A DNA stretch of 64,000 nucleotides from Conus ventricosus (lineage: Eukaryota > Mollusca > Gastropoda > Neogastropoda > Conidae), in NCBI GenBank assembly GCA_018398815.1, contig CM031626.1:31109745-31173744 (forward strand), given 5' to 3'. This document shows positions 19,505 through 30,522 of the stretch, in pieces. Every line of letters starts with the position of its first letter. The stretch's first letter is position 1. The notes under the pieces were generated by a model. That model had not been told where the DNA came from. It saw only the letters and a list, made by a program, of their open reading frames with translations, and did not search any database. The position numbers and the translations under genes are program-made.

Positions 19505-22500
19505 TTAATAAAGGCCTTCGGTTCTCTCCAATGCCCAATTGCATATGAAAACTCTGGATTAACAAACACACGTTTTGTGTTTGTTCTAATCTAATGACTT
19601 TTTGTTACAACCGATTGTGTTGATCTCATGTAGATTAGATCGCAGTTTTACGTTGTCATGATGAAAAGTTTTATTGTCAAACAATGCTTCTTTGTAGTTG
19701 TCATGCGATATGCTCGACTGCACAACATTGCGAGATATTCCTTTTGCTTTCTTAATGGTTTTCTCCTGGCTCGAAATACTGTAACATTTTTTTACCTTAA
19801 CCCCACATACTCCTTGATCACCTTTCCAGATAATTCATCCTTCATCTTTCCTAAAACCTTCTGTTAGTAATTGAATGCAAAGGCGAATCTTAGGGTAATC
19901 GGATGTGTCCATACCATCCTGCATGTCCTTTAGCCACTTCGATTTCCATGTCTTTATAGATGTCTTCAGTAGGATATCTATAACAAAACTATCTGTATCT
20001 GTGTAAAGTACTCTGGACTCAGGATATAGGGCTTAAAGTAGTCATAAAGACATTCTAACATCAAAAGCTTTGTTAATTCTAAAACAGTAAACCCAATAAA
20101 TACAGGTTTGTCTAATTGACTTTCTTTTTTTTCATCATTATACCAAAAACCTGATCATGAAATCTTCTAAAATCCTGATAATTAGGTTTTGAAGTCAGCT
20201 TAATTGCTTCATTCTCTCTGGTGACCAATCTAACATCTTTGCGCTTGTGCGGATTTTCCATAGTCTTTCCAAAACAACTGTTGTTCATCAGCTTGAAAAA
20301 ATCTTTTTCTGAAGCATCTGCGGATTTAGTTCTGAGATCATGTTCTTCATGATGTATGGTTTCATGAACTGTTCTTGATCAAAAGCAATTATACGATGAA
20401 CAGCTGTCAACTTCAAACCGTGTCTTAAATAAAATTGTAGAAGTCTGTAATGGCAGACATAATTTTTTTTGCCCCGAAGATTAGGCACAAGTTTAGGCGG
20501 CTCTGTTTTTTGCCATCTTTAACTTTCTGCTGCTAATGGGTAGTCATTATGTAGTGTCATGGAGTTCATGAGGATATTCTAAGTCAACTTCTAGAATGTA
20601 TCCACGCTGTTGACCCGGCGTTAAACTGCTCAACCACTTTAATGCCTTTTGAATATTTTTTCGGATTGTCTTCTGTGTACATTTTAAAGTTGCGTAACGG
20701 AAGTGATTGCGCCATTGCCCATCCATACAGATTGTTTGCATCTAAATACATGAGATAGATTTAGACCTTTTACTTGGATCATAGTTGTCTAAGTATTTGT
20801 TTGTTTGCTTTACAGTAATGATGCGACGCCATACTAATTCCTCCACGCAATCCGTTTTCAATCATCTGAATCATTGGTAGGTCAGACAATAAATCAATCT
20901 GTACTCCAGTAAACTTTAAGAAAGCATCCCAACTCATCCCAGGCGCAGAAATGTAATGCGGGGGATCCAGACTATAATGTTTCATGCAGGTCTTTTCTGT
21001 AATTTTCAAAAATATCCGCCAACAAACAAACGTCTGCCATCAAGTAGGAGTCATGATAGTCTCCCATTGTTTTACACTCTAACTTTTGCCAAGCATCTTG
21101 AGCATGATGGTAACAGAATCACTGATTCCTTTCCTCTGAGACTAGAAAAGAACGCGCCTTTAGGAGGAAGTGTGTCTTCATCAAACCTTTCCCAACTGTT
21201 CATGTATTCATAAGGGTAAACACCCTTTCTAACGAGAGTTGGGTTAAAATATTCTTCCGTTATTGGGCAAGACTTTAAGGACATAGCTAGTGGACTCTAA
21301 TGATCCCATCATGTGCTGCATAGAGTCATAAAAAGACATGTTATTTAAAGTGAAACACATGTACTTTTCCGATGACTGTGCAATGCATGACACCCTGAAG
21401 GCGTTGGTTACTGCTTGCAATATAAGATGAGAGTCGTAACCTCGCAAGTTGTGAAAGAATATAGGCAGCTTCCATGTCTTTGGGTCAAACTTTAGTTGAA
21501 GATTGCATTTGTTATGCGCCGCTCCTCTGAACTTTCTGCTAAATGTGATCATGGTCTCTTACCCGCTGGCCACCAAGGCCACCTTTTGGATTGGCTTCCT
21601 CACTGAGTTCTAAATCGCAAATCAAACAATGTGTGGCTGAGTCATACTGTTCTTGGTCTTCGGGCGTCATTATGATTTCAGATAAATTCAGATTAATTAG
21701 AACAATCATTACGCACTTGCTGCATGCGCTGTAAAAATCTTCTAGCCGCATCTGGTCCTCTATATAATTCTGGCGTTGAATGAGCGCCATCTGACCTAAC
21801 AATAATGAAGGCAAATGAACAAATCTGATGATTACTCATTAAGACTGTTTTTCGAAGTTTTTGTGGCGCTGGCCCTTCATAAGGAACAATAAGCGACTCG
21901 AAGTCTGCGTAAACTACGTATGGAGAATTTTGCAGCCGTTTCCAGTTCTTAAAACTAACTTTACTGCCTTCTGGGGGCGTAATTAGTTCTGTATTACATC
22001 AACTGGCTACTACAATGTTTTTTATGTTCAAGCGCGGCTGGAACGGATGGCATTCTTGTAAACATTTTCTACAGAATTCTTGTTTATGCCCAATTTTTGA
22101 AGTATGAGCCAATAATCTACTCATTGTTCGTATTAATGTGTAATGCGGTAGCGGTGAAAACATCAGTAGTAAGTCAACATGATTTTTGTCTGGATCACCT
22201 ATTGTTGGGCTGTTCTTGGACACTTTAATGGGTAGTAGATTTGTTTCTTCATCCCATGTGTATACATTAACAGTTATTGGTTTGTTTTGTTCTTCAAACT
22301 GATCAATAGAATCCACGCTAACGGGAAAAGGGAAATATTCCACTAAAGTTAAGATCATTGATGTAAGGTTCATAGTTAGATACTCTCTCTGCGTTTTAGC
22401 AACGTGATGCAACTTGCGAGAACACACCACATAAAACATTTGTAGTCTGAATAATTCTTTATGTTTAAAACTGCTTTTTTTTGCGACTAATGCTGGAGGT

Positions 22501-22755
22501 AGTGGAATGTAAGATTTGCCTACAATAGGCTCATACTTAGCCTGTTTTAATCTGATCTCTAGGACTTCGCCCTTTGACCAACCAGAGCCTCTCTTTTTGG
22601 CTTCTTCGGCGGCCACATCAAACTGTGTAAGCAGTTGGTCTGCCCAACCGGGTGTTAAGTCATTACGAGAAAGAATAACCTGTTGTTTAGTTGAGACCCA
22701 GACTTCTAGATTTTCTTCATTTATTGTTATATAGTCGATTAAAAACAGCTAACAT
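19505..22755 (-). pseudogene. polB: Protein-primed family B DNA polymerase, inner element (full length, several frameshifts)
   Basis: The gene runs from ATG at about 22755, overlapping the upstream small gene as TAATG, to TAA at 19505-19507. N-terminal parts (22616-21999) include GWSKGEVLEIRLKQ and FEEQNKPITVNVYTWDEE. Next come a zinc/HNH-like CxxC plus RDHDH region (about 21650-21550), the exonuclease motif FFHNLRGYDSHL (about 21450), motif A YLDANNLYG with its catalytic Asp (about 20740), motif B LMNNSCFGKT and motif C YTDTDSF (about 19990-20010). It would replicate the element from a terminal protein primer, as in Polintons and adenoviruses. About ten frame changes break the reading, many at homopolymers. 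Confidence 0.92.
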
Positions 22756-22941
22756 TATTTTAAAACTGGCGGGTCTATTGTTAGTTTACCTGGAACTTGA
22801 GAAATAGCATGAACAACACTTGCCTGTACGTTTTTTTGGATCAATGACTTCTAGATCAATATCTTTTTAGTGCTTTTGACAAACGCTCTTCCTTAAACAT
22901 TCCTTCAAACAATTCGTCCGTCCTTCATATATCTTAGCCAT
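22755..22941 (-). pseudogene. Small gene upstream of polB, inner copy (frameshifts)
   Basis: ATG at 22941 (MAKIYEG) opens a short acidic protein of about 60 residues when followed through frame changes; a VIDPK segment and a VVHAISQVPG-like segment are recognisable. The outer element has two relatives upstream of polB (36077-36265 and 36721-36999) with VTHAISKI and VKQAISKMP. The end overlaps the polB start. Function is unknown; a link to replication, for example a terminal-protein or polymerase partner, is only suggested by position. Confidence 0.45.
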
Positions 22942-22989
22942 GTTGAGTTTCTTTTCTAACTCAAAATATTTATTTAAATTAAAAAAAAA

Positions 22990-23693
22990 TTAATCAGAAT
23001 CAATATCGACGGTCTTTTACGCTTGGACTCATAAACTAAAGTATAAACAACACCCTTTGGCGTTGTTAATGTGAGCTGTTTAGAGCAGAGTTTAATGTTT
23101 CGTTATTACTTTTTTTAAGCATTCCTTTTTATCTGCTGGGTGTCAGCTGTTGAGAAAAACTTGTCCTTGCCTTTCTTTGAAGATCAAACTTTTGTCTTTT
23201 GTAGTCATCAAAATCGGTCTGTAAACGACTAAATTCTTCATCCGTGATGTTTGAGTCAGCTAGCGCTTTAATTTATTATCAGCTTGAAGGAACTAAGTTT
23301 AGCTGTTATTAGTTGAACCATAGCTGTGTGCTTTTGGAGTTTGGTTTTTAATTTTTTGCTAGCACACCTACGGCTAATGAACACAGGCCAAGAGCTAAAG
23401 ACAAACCGCCTAGGGGTAAAGCTGCGGGTGCGCCTATGCCTGTTGCTAAGAGACCAACACTCGTTCCTGCTGATAGAGCACTTATAGTTGATGCTCCAGT
23501 ATTAACATAGGTAACAGCATTAAAGGCAGCAGAATACCTTCGTTTGGCTTTGCTGTATTTTGAAAGGCCCTGCTCTAGTTTTTGTTGCATTTGTGTAATG
23601 TTTGTTAATCTGAAGGTTTTTATGTCGGGGGCAAATCTCTTCTCTCGGCGACTCTGGCGCTGTAGGTACTCTCGGATAATGCTGAACAGACAT
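22990..23693 (-). pseudogene. Gene X (inner copy): coiled-coil plus glycine-rich double membrane segment
   Basis: From ATG at 23693 (MSVQHYPRVP) through a frame change to an open part 23590-23348 with KLEQGLSKYSKAKRRYSAAF and then a Gly/Ala/Leu-rich pair of hydrophobic segments (SVGLLATGIGAPAALPLGG, LALGLCSLAVGVLA). After LAKN the homology continues in other frames as a charged helical tail. The outer homologue (30523) has the same repeat-like core VAVLATGVGAPASLALGGLS. The GAPA/GG hairpin recalls membrane-inserting peptides, but no family is assigned. It is followed upstream by MCP. Confidence 0.55.
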
Positions 23694-23716
23694 GCATTTT
23701 TTAAAATAAAAATAAT

Positions 23717-24988
23717 TTAGTATTGTATATCTTTTAATCTGTTATCTTGAATATTCACTGCGCATCATATATTAAAAACAAATGTGCATTAAGGGGTTTA
23801 TCGCCATCTTTTTCTTAATCAATTTGAATGTTTATTAGTCTTTAACCGTTTCTCCCACTTCCATGCAACTGATTATCCTCTGTCGATCTTAGGTCAATCC
23901 ATAAACCGTATTTCGTTGTTAAATAATCATCAAGTCTTACACTGTGAAGGTGTAGATCTTTAGACACAAGGTCTACTGTTGGATTTCTACCCCTCCCGCC
24001 TCCAAACAATTTTCTTATTTCGTCAAAATGCTGATAAGGTCTAAGCCCGCTAGCGTAGATTTGGTTAGGACTACCCTCAATCGAACATTGTACTTTCGTT
24101 ATTTTTAGGATTAATAAACTTTTCACTTCCTCTTTTGAATGGTTCTTCATCTTCACACAGCAATAAAATACCTTTAAGCGATCTTGCCGCAGCACTAAAA
24201 CTAAAATTCCATATAGTGTCTGCCCTGCTTCTGGGAGATGTTTGTATGATGAATCACTCTTTCGTAATATATTGCTAATTTTGACTGATACTGTTGCTCA
24301 ATCAGCCTTGCTAAATTAGGGTTGCTAACAACGTCAAACTCTAACGAGATGTCAGAAATGCTGTACTTTGCTTCGGTGTCTGATGATTTGATAACCCGTT
24401 TGTATTCATTAAAAGTTAGTTCATATGACAATCTGTCTTTTAATGCTCCTTGATAGTACGGCGCATGCGCACTTAACAACTCAAAATCCCAAGGGAATAG
24501 AAAAGCGATTTCCATACGCAAAAATTTACAGCTACATACTTTTGCCGTCTTTAACATCTGCGGCGCCTATTCTATGTTTTAGTTTCTTCTTCATTTTTGA
24601 TTCCTTGAAACGCAAAGTTAGCCCTTTCATTCCCAGTTAGCCATAGATCAGAATAGGTTAAAAATATGTCTGCATTGTGTAAAGAAAAATTTCTTGCCCT
24701 CAAGTTTTATAAGAAATTTTCTTAACGATTGCCCGTCCCAAATTCTGGACAACTGTCCTGTTTGGGTCTGTTGCTGATTCGAGTTCTATTTTGAAAGTAA
24801 GACGCGCAGAGACTGGCACAATCACTTCATCCGCTCCTAGGTCTGGAAATTTGACAGTAAGAATTTGATCCGCATCAATAGTAGATGGATTATTTGGAAC
24901 AGTAATATTCCGCTTATTTCCCTTCACCGCCAAAGGGTTCTTTCAGTCTTCTATGCGGGTCAAGAATCGAGCCATATGTTTGTGACAT
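23717..24988 (-). pseudogene. Probable major capsid protein (inner copy), frameshifted
   Basis: Start ATG at 24988: MSQTYGSILDPHRRLKEP, parallel to the outer MNSYGCDLDPYRREKEP. Open pieces: 24933-24700 (VKFPDLGADEVIVPVSARLTF, VVQNLGRAIVKK), 24557-24201 (ISLEFDVVSNPNLARLIEQQ, KLAIYYERVIHHTN) and 24195-23842 (LDDYLTTKYGLWIDLRS, LHGSGR). Expected length is about 424 residues. The piecewise frames line up with the outer copy, so the gene boundaries are well supported. It diverges from Cc (25031) across an AT-rich 42-base gap, as in the outer element. The MCP role is inferred from order, conservation and β-rich composition. Confidence 0.55.
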
Positions 24989-25030
24989 TTTTTTTAAAAC
25001 AAAAATAAAAAATTTAATTATTAAAGAAAC

Positions 25031-26202
25031 ATGGCAGGCATTGAAGGTGAAGAAGATTATGATGTTTTTTGATCCTGGAGACGACATGAGTGAAACGGCT
25101 TCTTTGGCACAGCATCGCTCAACGACCTCACTGTGCATGAATTAACATTAAGTAAGGTTGAATCATTTTACAAAAATCTAGGCCTAGAACCTCCCGATTT
25201 TCCTATTGATTTTGATGTAGATAAAAAAGGCCATTTGTTTGTGAAAAACGATCAAGACAACTTGTTCGGCTTACAGATAACGAGACCCATCAAAGTTTGT
25301 AGGCATGAATACAATTAGACAAAGACTTAGAGTGGCCGATCAAAATCGCCTTGGCATTGTTAGACCGAAATTAAGAGCGGAGGCAGTTGCTAAACTTCAA
25401 AACATACAACAAGAACTCCCAACAGATAGCCAAATACAAAACATGGAACTTCAAGATTTAAGTCAAACAGCAGACAAATAATGCAAGCAGAAACCAGTTT
25501 TTCCCGAAGAAACAGCATTAAAAACTATACACGACCCCCCGCTACCCATGCGAGAAATAACGGCCCTTGATCATGCTTTGAGAAGCAGCAGAGGCGAATT
25601 AACAAACAATTTAGCAAAACTAGGTGAACTAGATGAGCATATAAAAAAAGAAAAGAAAAAACTCGTTGAGGCTGATGACGCCAACTTAGGGCATGATATT
25701 AAAGAAGAATAACCCAAAGACTAAAAGATCTTGAACAAGAGAGATCAGCAAGACTAGAAGTGTTGTCTACTAACCGAGAACAATTACGAACTCAAGTGAG
25801 CAGAATAAGAGAAACTATCCAAAGAATTTATATGAAGACACAACACTAGCAGAACGAATACGAACACTGTTTAGAGAGCAAGGAGTCACATTAGCGAGCG
25901 TTATAACAGCCTTAGGATTTGCAATAAGTACACTGGTGATGGCTATTACAGGCGGCGGTGGTGCTGGGTCAGTGCCTCCACCGCCATCGCCTCCATCGCC
26001 GCCTGAATAAATCATGGGTAAAAAAACAGCTTGATCATCTTGCGGGTTTATTAAAAAATTAGCCAGTAAAGCCCGGGGGTGCTTTACCAGGTATATTAGG
26101 GGGGGTTGTTAGCTGGCTTTGTCTACTGCAGGCAAAGTAGTTGGCTTTATGGCCGAGCACTTATGGACATTAGTTCTCTTAATAGTTGGGGTTAATTTTT
26201 AG
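25031..26202 (+). pseudogene. Gene Cc (inner copy): coiled-coil protein with C-terminal hydrophobic domain, frameshifted
   Basis: ATG at 25031 (MAGIEGEEDYDVF). The open piece 25133-25318 has LEPPDFPIDFDVDKKGHLFV. Then come helical, Lys/Glu/Gln-rich stretches with a PLPMREI-like motif as in the outer copy, a hydrophobic segment, a Gly-rich plus (PPPSPPSPP)-like linker near 25960-26005, and a final part with LDHLAGLLK and LWTLVLLIVG. About 390 residues in total. It ends at TAG 26200-26202, overlapping the convergent end of Pen. Possible roles are a fibre-like or membrane-active virion protein; not assigned. Confidence 0.55.
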
Positions 26203-27380
26203 TAAGATAAAGAAGGAGTAATCCTAGGCCAGTTAATCCAAGAACAAGTGCTGTCTTTTCATATTCATGGTCATTATTTTTTTTAACGGTCTTCGGGCTT
26301 TGGACCACGGGATTGGATGACTTATTCTTGGGTGTTTGTTTACTGCTTGCAATATTACTGGCTCAGAATTTATTTCGTTTTTCCGACTTTCTGTTCATTG
26401 CCTGCCAAAAAGGATTTCATTATTGTATTTTATTATTGTGCCTATCTGGAGTCTGAGGTCAGAAGGCAGCATGTATAAACCAGTGCCAACAGCAAAGTCT
26501 ACTTTTGATCTTGCGTATTGTAAAACATTTTGGTATCTTTTAATACTTGAAGGTAAATCAACTGTAGAATTAATGGCGTCCTCTAAATTTGCTAAGTATT
26601 GTTTTTGAGCATCAAAACCAGTAGAAGGATCAGTTATGCTCGATCTCGTTTGTGCTTGCGAACCTAGCAAACACCAAACATAAGTACGAACAGAGTCGTT
26701 TATTCGTTCTATTCCTGCTTTAGTTAGGCCCTTAGAAGTGTCTAAGATAAATGTTGTCCATGCTGTTTTATGCTCTTGCTCTATGGACCCGAGGTGAACA
26801 GCTGTGCCTGAAGAGAAAGATGTGTAAGGAGGATTCCAAGCATAGTTATATTTTCTGTGCACGCCCCAAAAATAAGGGGCCTAGACCATGATTAAGATCC
26901 ATCTTTTGTCTAAAGTCTTCCTTAACATTAATATTGAATTCGTTACAGATCCTTTCAAAAGCCTTCATGTCTATTCGTTGCTAAATGGATTAAACGGTTT
27001 TGTCATTTGGTAATGGTGCTTGCAGTTCTGTCAAAATACGTCTGAAGGTGTAATAAAAATGAAATCTGTACACTGACCTCACCAAAGGATCAGGATGATT
27101 TAAATGATCAGCATACGATACTCCACATCCAGTTGATGCACAAAACACAGCAAAGTTTAACTGGTTCTGATAAAACTGCATTGGATGACTGAACCACACT
27201 TTTGCGATGTAGTCTTTTTTTAATAGGGGGGTTAAGATAGCTTTTCAATGGAGTACTAACCTTTACTTGAAAAGTGTCAGTCTGGGTCACAGAAATGACA
27301 AGGGCGTCAGTTGTTATATTTTTAAGATTGTAGTGCGGCCCAACAGAATATTTTGCACCAGTATATTTGAATGCACTCAT
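26192..27380 (-). pseudogene. Gene Pen (inner copy): conserved protein with C-terminal membrane segment, frameshifted
   Basis: The start MSAFKYTGAKYSVG at 27380 is chosen because it aligns with MEPFKYDESATYNVG of the outer copy; an upstream ATG at 27422 would add an unconserved tail. The open piece 26862-26395 contains GLTKAGIERINDSVRTYVWC and FAVGTGLYMLPSDLRLQIG. The C-terminus (about 26260-26192) is a single hydrophobic segment (LVLGLTGLGLLLLYL) and TKN, then stop. About 395 residues. A minor capsid or penton role is a guess from neighbours. Confidence 0.55.
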
Positions 27381-27398
27381 TTTTATTTCGTTTAAAAA

Positions 27399-28052
27399 AT
27401 GTTTGTAACAATAACAACCCAAGACCGCCCTTCGTTTTTAGAACATGCTGTTAAGAACGATTGCGGAACCAAAATGGTCGCACTCCATGAAATTTTTTTT
27501 CAAAGTTGTATGGTTTAATATAACTGAATCCTGAATAATAATACGATTTTAAAAGTTGACAAATCAGGGCCAAAGTTAGCCAGTTAACAATACCTGATGG
27601 TTATTACGGGTTTTGCTCACTAAAAGAAGCAATGAGTAACTTCGACATTACTCTCAAACTTAACAATGCAAATCTAAAAAAAAATGTTAACATTCAAGCC
27701 TGAAGAAGAAGCAGGTTACTATTTTGATGAAGAGCTAGCTAAAATGTTAGGCTTTGCGGCTGGCAATCATAGATTTAGAGTTACACCACGCAAAACTACT
27801 TATGAGGGAGAAAATCCCCCTCGATCTTGCATTACATTCATTACTCTAAAGTTCATTTGGATGAGCTAAGCACTGATGAAAAACTTATATGATGGAAGGC
27901 CCTCAACTGTTTTAAGAGCTCTTCCATCAGGGAAAGCTGCATATTGCGATTATGAAATTATACAATTCCCTAATTTACAGTTTAAAAGATTAGTTTGTGG
28001 GAGGGTCGGATCATTTAATATAAAAATTGCAGACAAAACAGGTAAATCGTGA
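27399..28052 (+). pseudogene. Gene M (inner copy): conserved unknown protein, frameshifted
   Basis: ATG at 27399 (MFVTITTQDRPSFLEHAV), 18 bases from the divergent Pen start. Recognisable pieces are ALHEIFF, a segment with SNFDITLKLNNANLK, and 27684-27869 with FKPEEEAGYYFDEELAKMLG. The end is set at TGA 28050-28052, after FNIKIADKTGKS, but frame breaks make this uncertain. It precedes gene P' by about 50 bases. Confidence 0.5.
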
Positions 28053-28105
28053 AATGTGATAACCTGCACATTGTTTTGGAAATAAAATAATAAGCTGTAC
28101 TAAAA

Positions 28106-28962
28106 ATGTCGCGTGGGCCAGAAGAACCAGGAGTTACATTAGCGCCTGTGAGGTGTATAACTTTAGAATTAAAAGACCTTGCAGACGTTGCGGACTTTGA
28201 ACAGAATGGTGAGATAGGCGCTTTGTATGGTTTTGAGTACACTAAAGATGGTGATTATAAACGTAAAGAGGTTGGCGACAGCAAAAAGTTTCCTAAACTA
28301 GAACAACTGCGCAATCTAGAAGCAAATAATGTTGGCCAGTATGAATATAAAATAGTTCGAAAACATGACCTCAAATGGCACTTAGAACCATATTTAGAAT
28401 GGGAAATAAAATTTGAATTCATAAGCCCATTTACATTTTTTAGCCGTCAAAAAAGTTTCAGAAAAGCATTCAACTCTGGCCCTTTACATGTAAGTCTTAT
28501 GCCGGACGACAATAGCCGGAAAGAAATTGAAATAACACCGTATGGGAAAAAACAGTACATCCTCCACAGAAAAGAAACGGTTTTAAAAAAAGCTTCTACA
28601 AATTACAGTTCTTTCCAAGCAGAAAATTAGGAGACACGTTCACAATGATATTTGAAATTTCTGTCTTTAAAGATGTGGAGAGGGATGGGGTTGTGGGCGT
28701 TAGTGACGTCCTTATAAAAGGAATTAATATTAGCTGGCAAAACTTAGACGTTAAACGTCTTAACGTTACCATCGTCGTTCTTCACAATGGTGAGGATATT
28801 AAGGTTATAACAACAAGCAACAAAATCACTGTTGACTTAAATAGAAACAATCTTACAGAACTGAATTGGATTAATCTTACACATTTAGGCCTTGTAGGGT
28901 TTTATTATACTGAACAAGTTTTGACAGAGAGCATGATAAAAACAATAACTGGATTAGATTAA
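28106..28962 (+). pseudogene. Gene P' (inner copy): conserved unknown protein, one frameshift
   Basis: ATG at 28106 (MSRGPEEPGVTLAPVRC) gives 174 codons up to QAEN-stop; the frame 28645-28962 continues the homology with the outer P (IFEISVFKDVE, IKGINISWQNLD). Total is about 285 residues. Shared motifs are LELKDLADV, YGFEYTKDGDYKR and FRKAFNSG/FRKALNAG. It lies 17 bases before ATPase, probably co-transcribed. β-strand-rich composition would fit a structural protein; no family is assigned. Confidence 0.6.
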
Positions 28963-28978
28963 ATTCTGTTATAAAACT

Positions 28979-29590
28979 ATGGAGCAGTTAAACTTTATGA
29001 CAAAAACCCCTCATTGTTCATTAATTTGTGGGCAGACTGGTTGTGGGAAAACAATATTTATCCTAGACCTATTACAAACAGTTTATCGCTATAATTTTGA
29101 TCATATTGTGATTTTCTGTCCAACACTTAAATGGAACAAAGCATATCATGATAGAAGGTTTATATGGACAGATGATAACATATTTTTAGTTGATCCTAGC
29201 AATAAACTGAGTGAGTGTTTAGAACAGTTTTATAAACTGTTTGAAGGAACGCAGACACTATTTATTATAGATGACTGTTCGGCAGAAAGAGACATAGTTA
29301 AAAAAAGAAATACTTTGTCAAAACTAGCTTTCAGTGGAAGACATGCTGGGATAAGTGTGTGGATTTTATGCCAGAAATATAACTCGGTTTTAAAAGACTT
29401 TAGAGAACAGTTAAAGTCTGTAGTTTTATTTCACATGAAAGACAGAGACTCATTTGATGAATGTTTGCGTGAAAATGATGTTATTGAAAATGATCAGGAA
29501 AAACACAGGATTAAGCAAAAACTAAAATCTAAAAAGTTTAGTAAATTAGTATTGAAAACAGATAACCCAACACAGTATGTATGTTTGTAG
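28979..29590 (+). CDS. A32/FtsK-like DNA-packaging ATPase (intact)
   Basis: A complete 203-residue frame, typical size for this family. Walker A is GQTGCGKT (residues 18-25), Walker B LFIIDDC (94-100), and a downstream SGRHAGISVWILCQKYNSV segment is characteristic of A32-like and Polinton packaging ATPases, ending in a DFREQ motif. It would drive genome DNA into preformed capsids using ATP. Downstream, the last 100 codons lie inside the right TIR, so an inverted fragment occurs at 9422-9661. The stop at 29588-29590 is four bases from the foldback tip. The start at 28979 is supported by the hydrophilic MEQLNFMTKTPH lead into Walker A. This is the only large unbroken gene in the inner element. 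Confidence 0.9.
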   Translation: MEQLNFMTKTPHCSLICGQTGCGKTIFILDLLQTVYRYNFDHIVIFCPTLKWNKAYHDRRFIWTDDNIFLVDPSNKLSECLEQFYKLFEGTQTLFIIDDCSAERDIVKKRNTLSKLAFSGRHAGISVWILCQKYNSVLKDFREQLKSVVLFHMKDRDSFDECLRENDVIENDQEKHRIKQKLKSKKFSKLVLKTDNPTQYVCL

Positions 29591-29700
29591 GGTAGAGAAC
29601 AGGAAAACACCGATTTTGGAGTCGCTCGGTTGAGACCGGGTGGGCCCGGGCAAGCCCGGGTGAGACCGAGTGAGCCAGAATCGGTGTTTTCCTGTTCTCT
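29294..29700 (-). repeat. Inner element, right TIR
   Basis: It is the inverted counterpart of 9244-9661. It contains the ATPase 3' third (29294-29590) and the foldback tip (29595-29700). Confidence 0.9.
29595..29700. repeat. Foldback tip with 10-bp iterons, right (5 units)
   Basis: Same design as 9244-9360 but with five decamers instead of six, so 106 bases instead of 117. Arms GAGAACAGGAAAACACCGATT and its complement flank the array. Confidence 0.85.
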
Positions 29701-29705
29701 AGAGC
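29701..29705. repeat. Target-site duplication AGAGC, right of the inner element
   Basis: Matches 9239-9243; the outer gene P reading resumes here (GAG CTA AAA GAC). Confidence 0.8.
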
Positions 29706-30497
29706 TAAAAGACCTGGCAGACACAACTGAGTTTGATCTAATAGGAGTGCCAGGAAATGTTTATGGATTTGAGTACACGGATGATGGGGCTTACAAACGA
29801 ACAGAAATTGAAGACAAAAAACGACAGCAATATCCTACCCTAGAAGAGATAAGAAATTTAAGGGCAAACGATTTTGGCAAACATGAATACAAACTTCATA
29901 AACGAGAGAATGCTTGGGCGTTGGTTCCTGAAATTGACTGGAATTTAAAGTTTGAACTACGAAGCCCCAATGTATACTTTGATAAGAAAAACAATTTTAG
30001 AAAAGCCTTAAATGCAGGACACATTCTTGTTAGCCTTGCCCCAGGAACACAACAGAAAAAAACAGATTGAAATAACTAGGCAGGGTTCTGAATATATGCT
30101 ACAGAGAAAGAGGTCCTTAGCTGAAGTGGGGGATGACATCGTTGGCTTAGAATTTAACCCAAAACTACAACCGCTGCCTAGAAAAATGACGATGCTTTTT
30201 CGCTTATTTATTACTCCAAGGGAGGCTGATCCTAGTTTGCCAGAACATACGTTAATTAGAGGTATACAAATAAAGGCCGAAAACTTGGATGCCCCTCTTA
30301 AGCTCGTTATTGCAATTACTAAAAACGGAGATGAAATAAACACCCTTGTATCATCTGACATGGTTACTGTGATGGTTGACAAAGACAAACTAACAATACT
30401 CGACTTTATTTTCATTAAGTATGTTGATTTTATTGCGTTTTACTCTGTTGATGAAGCGCTGCCAGAAGGACTAAAAAGAAGATATGTACAAGATTAA
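29701..30497 (+). pseudogene. Gene P (outer copy), 3' fragment after the inner insertion
   Basis: ELKDLADTTEFDLIGVPGNV continues the gene opened at 9187. YGFEYTDDGAYKR and NFRKALNAG match P' of the inner element. One frameshift lies near 30057 in an A-run; the second frame ends with TAA at 30495-30497 and carries IRGIQIKAENLD and VDEALPEGLKRR. Without the inner element the gene would be about 285 codons. It is followed by X after 25 AT-rich bases. Confidence 0.75.
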
Positions 30498-30522
30498 TTT
30501 TTAAAAATAATCTTAATTAAAA

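Larger units (their letters stand above)
15498..21091. repeat. 5.59-kb tandem duplication, unit 2
   Basis: It begins at CAGTTCTGAATAGCG (15498) and stays nearly identical to unit 1 up to ACTTTTGCC at about 21091, after which polB continues into unique sequence. The offset is 5593 bases throughout, drifting by only a few bases. Confidence 0.93.
9244..29700. mobile_element. INNER Polinton/Maverick-like element nested in the outer one (20.5 kb; about 14.9 kb without its internal tandem copy)
   Basis: Left end AGGGGAACAGG and right end CCTGTTCTCT are inverted copies, extending to TIRs of about 418 and 407 bp. AGAGC lies directly outside both ends (9239-9243 and 29701-29705). Gene content: B1-, B2-, B3-, B4+, B5+, IN+, B7+, polB-, small gene-, X-, MCP-, Cc+, Pen-, M+, P'+, ATPase+. 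A 5.59-kb block from the repeat-rich region to mid-polB is duplicated in tandem. Relative to the outer element it is inserted in the reverse orientation. ATPase is intact; most other large genes carry frame breaks. Confidence 0.88.
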
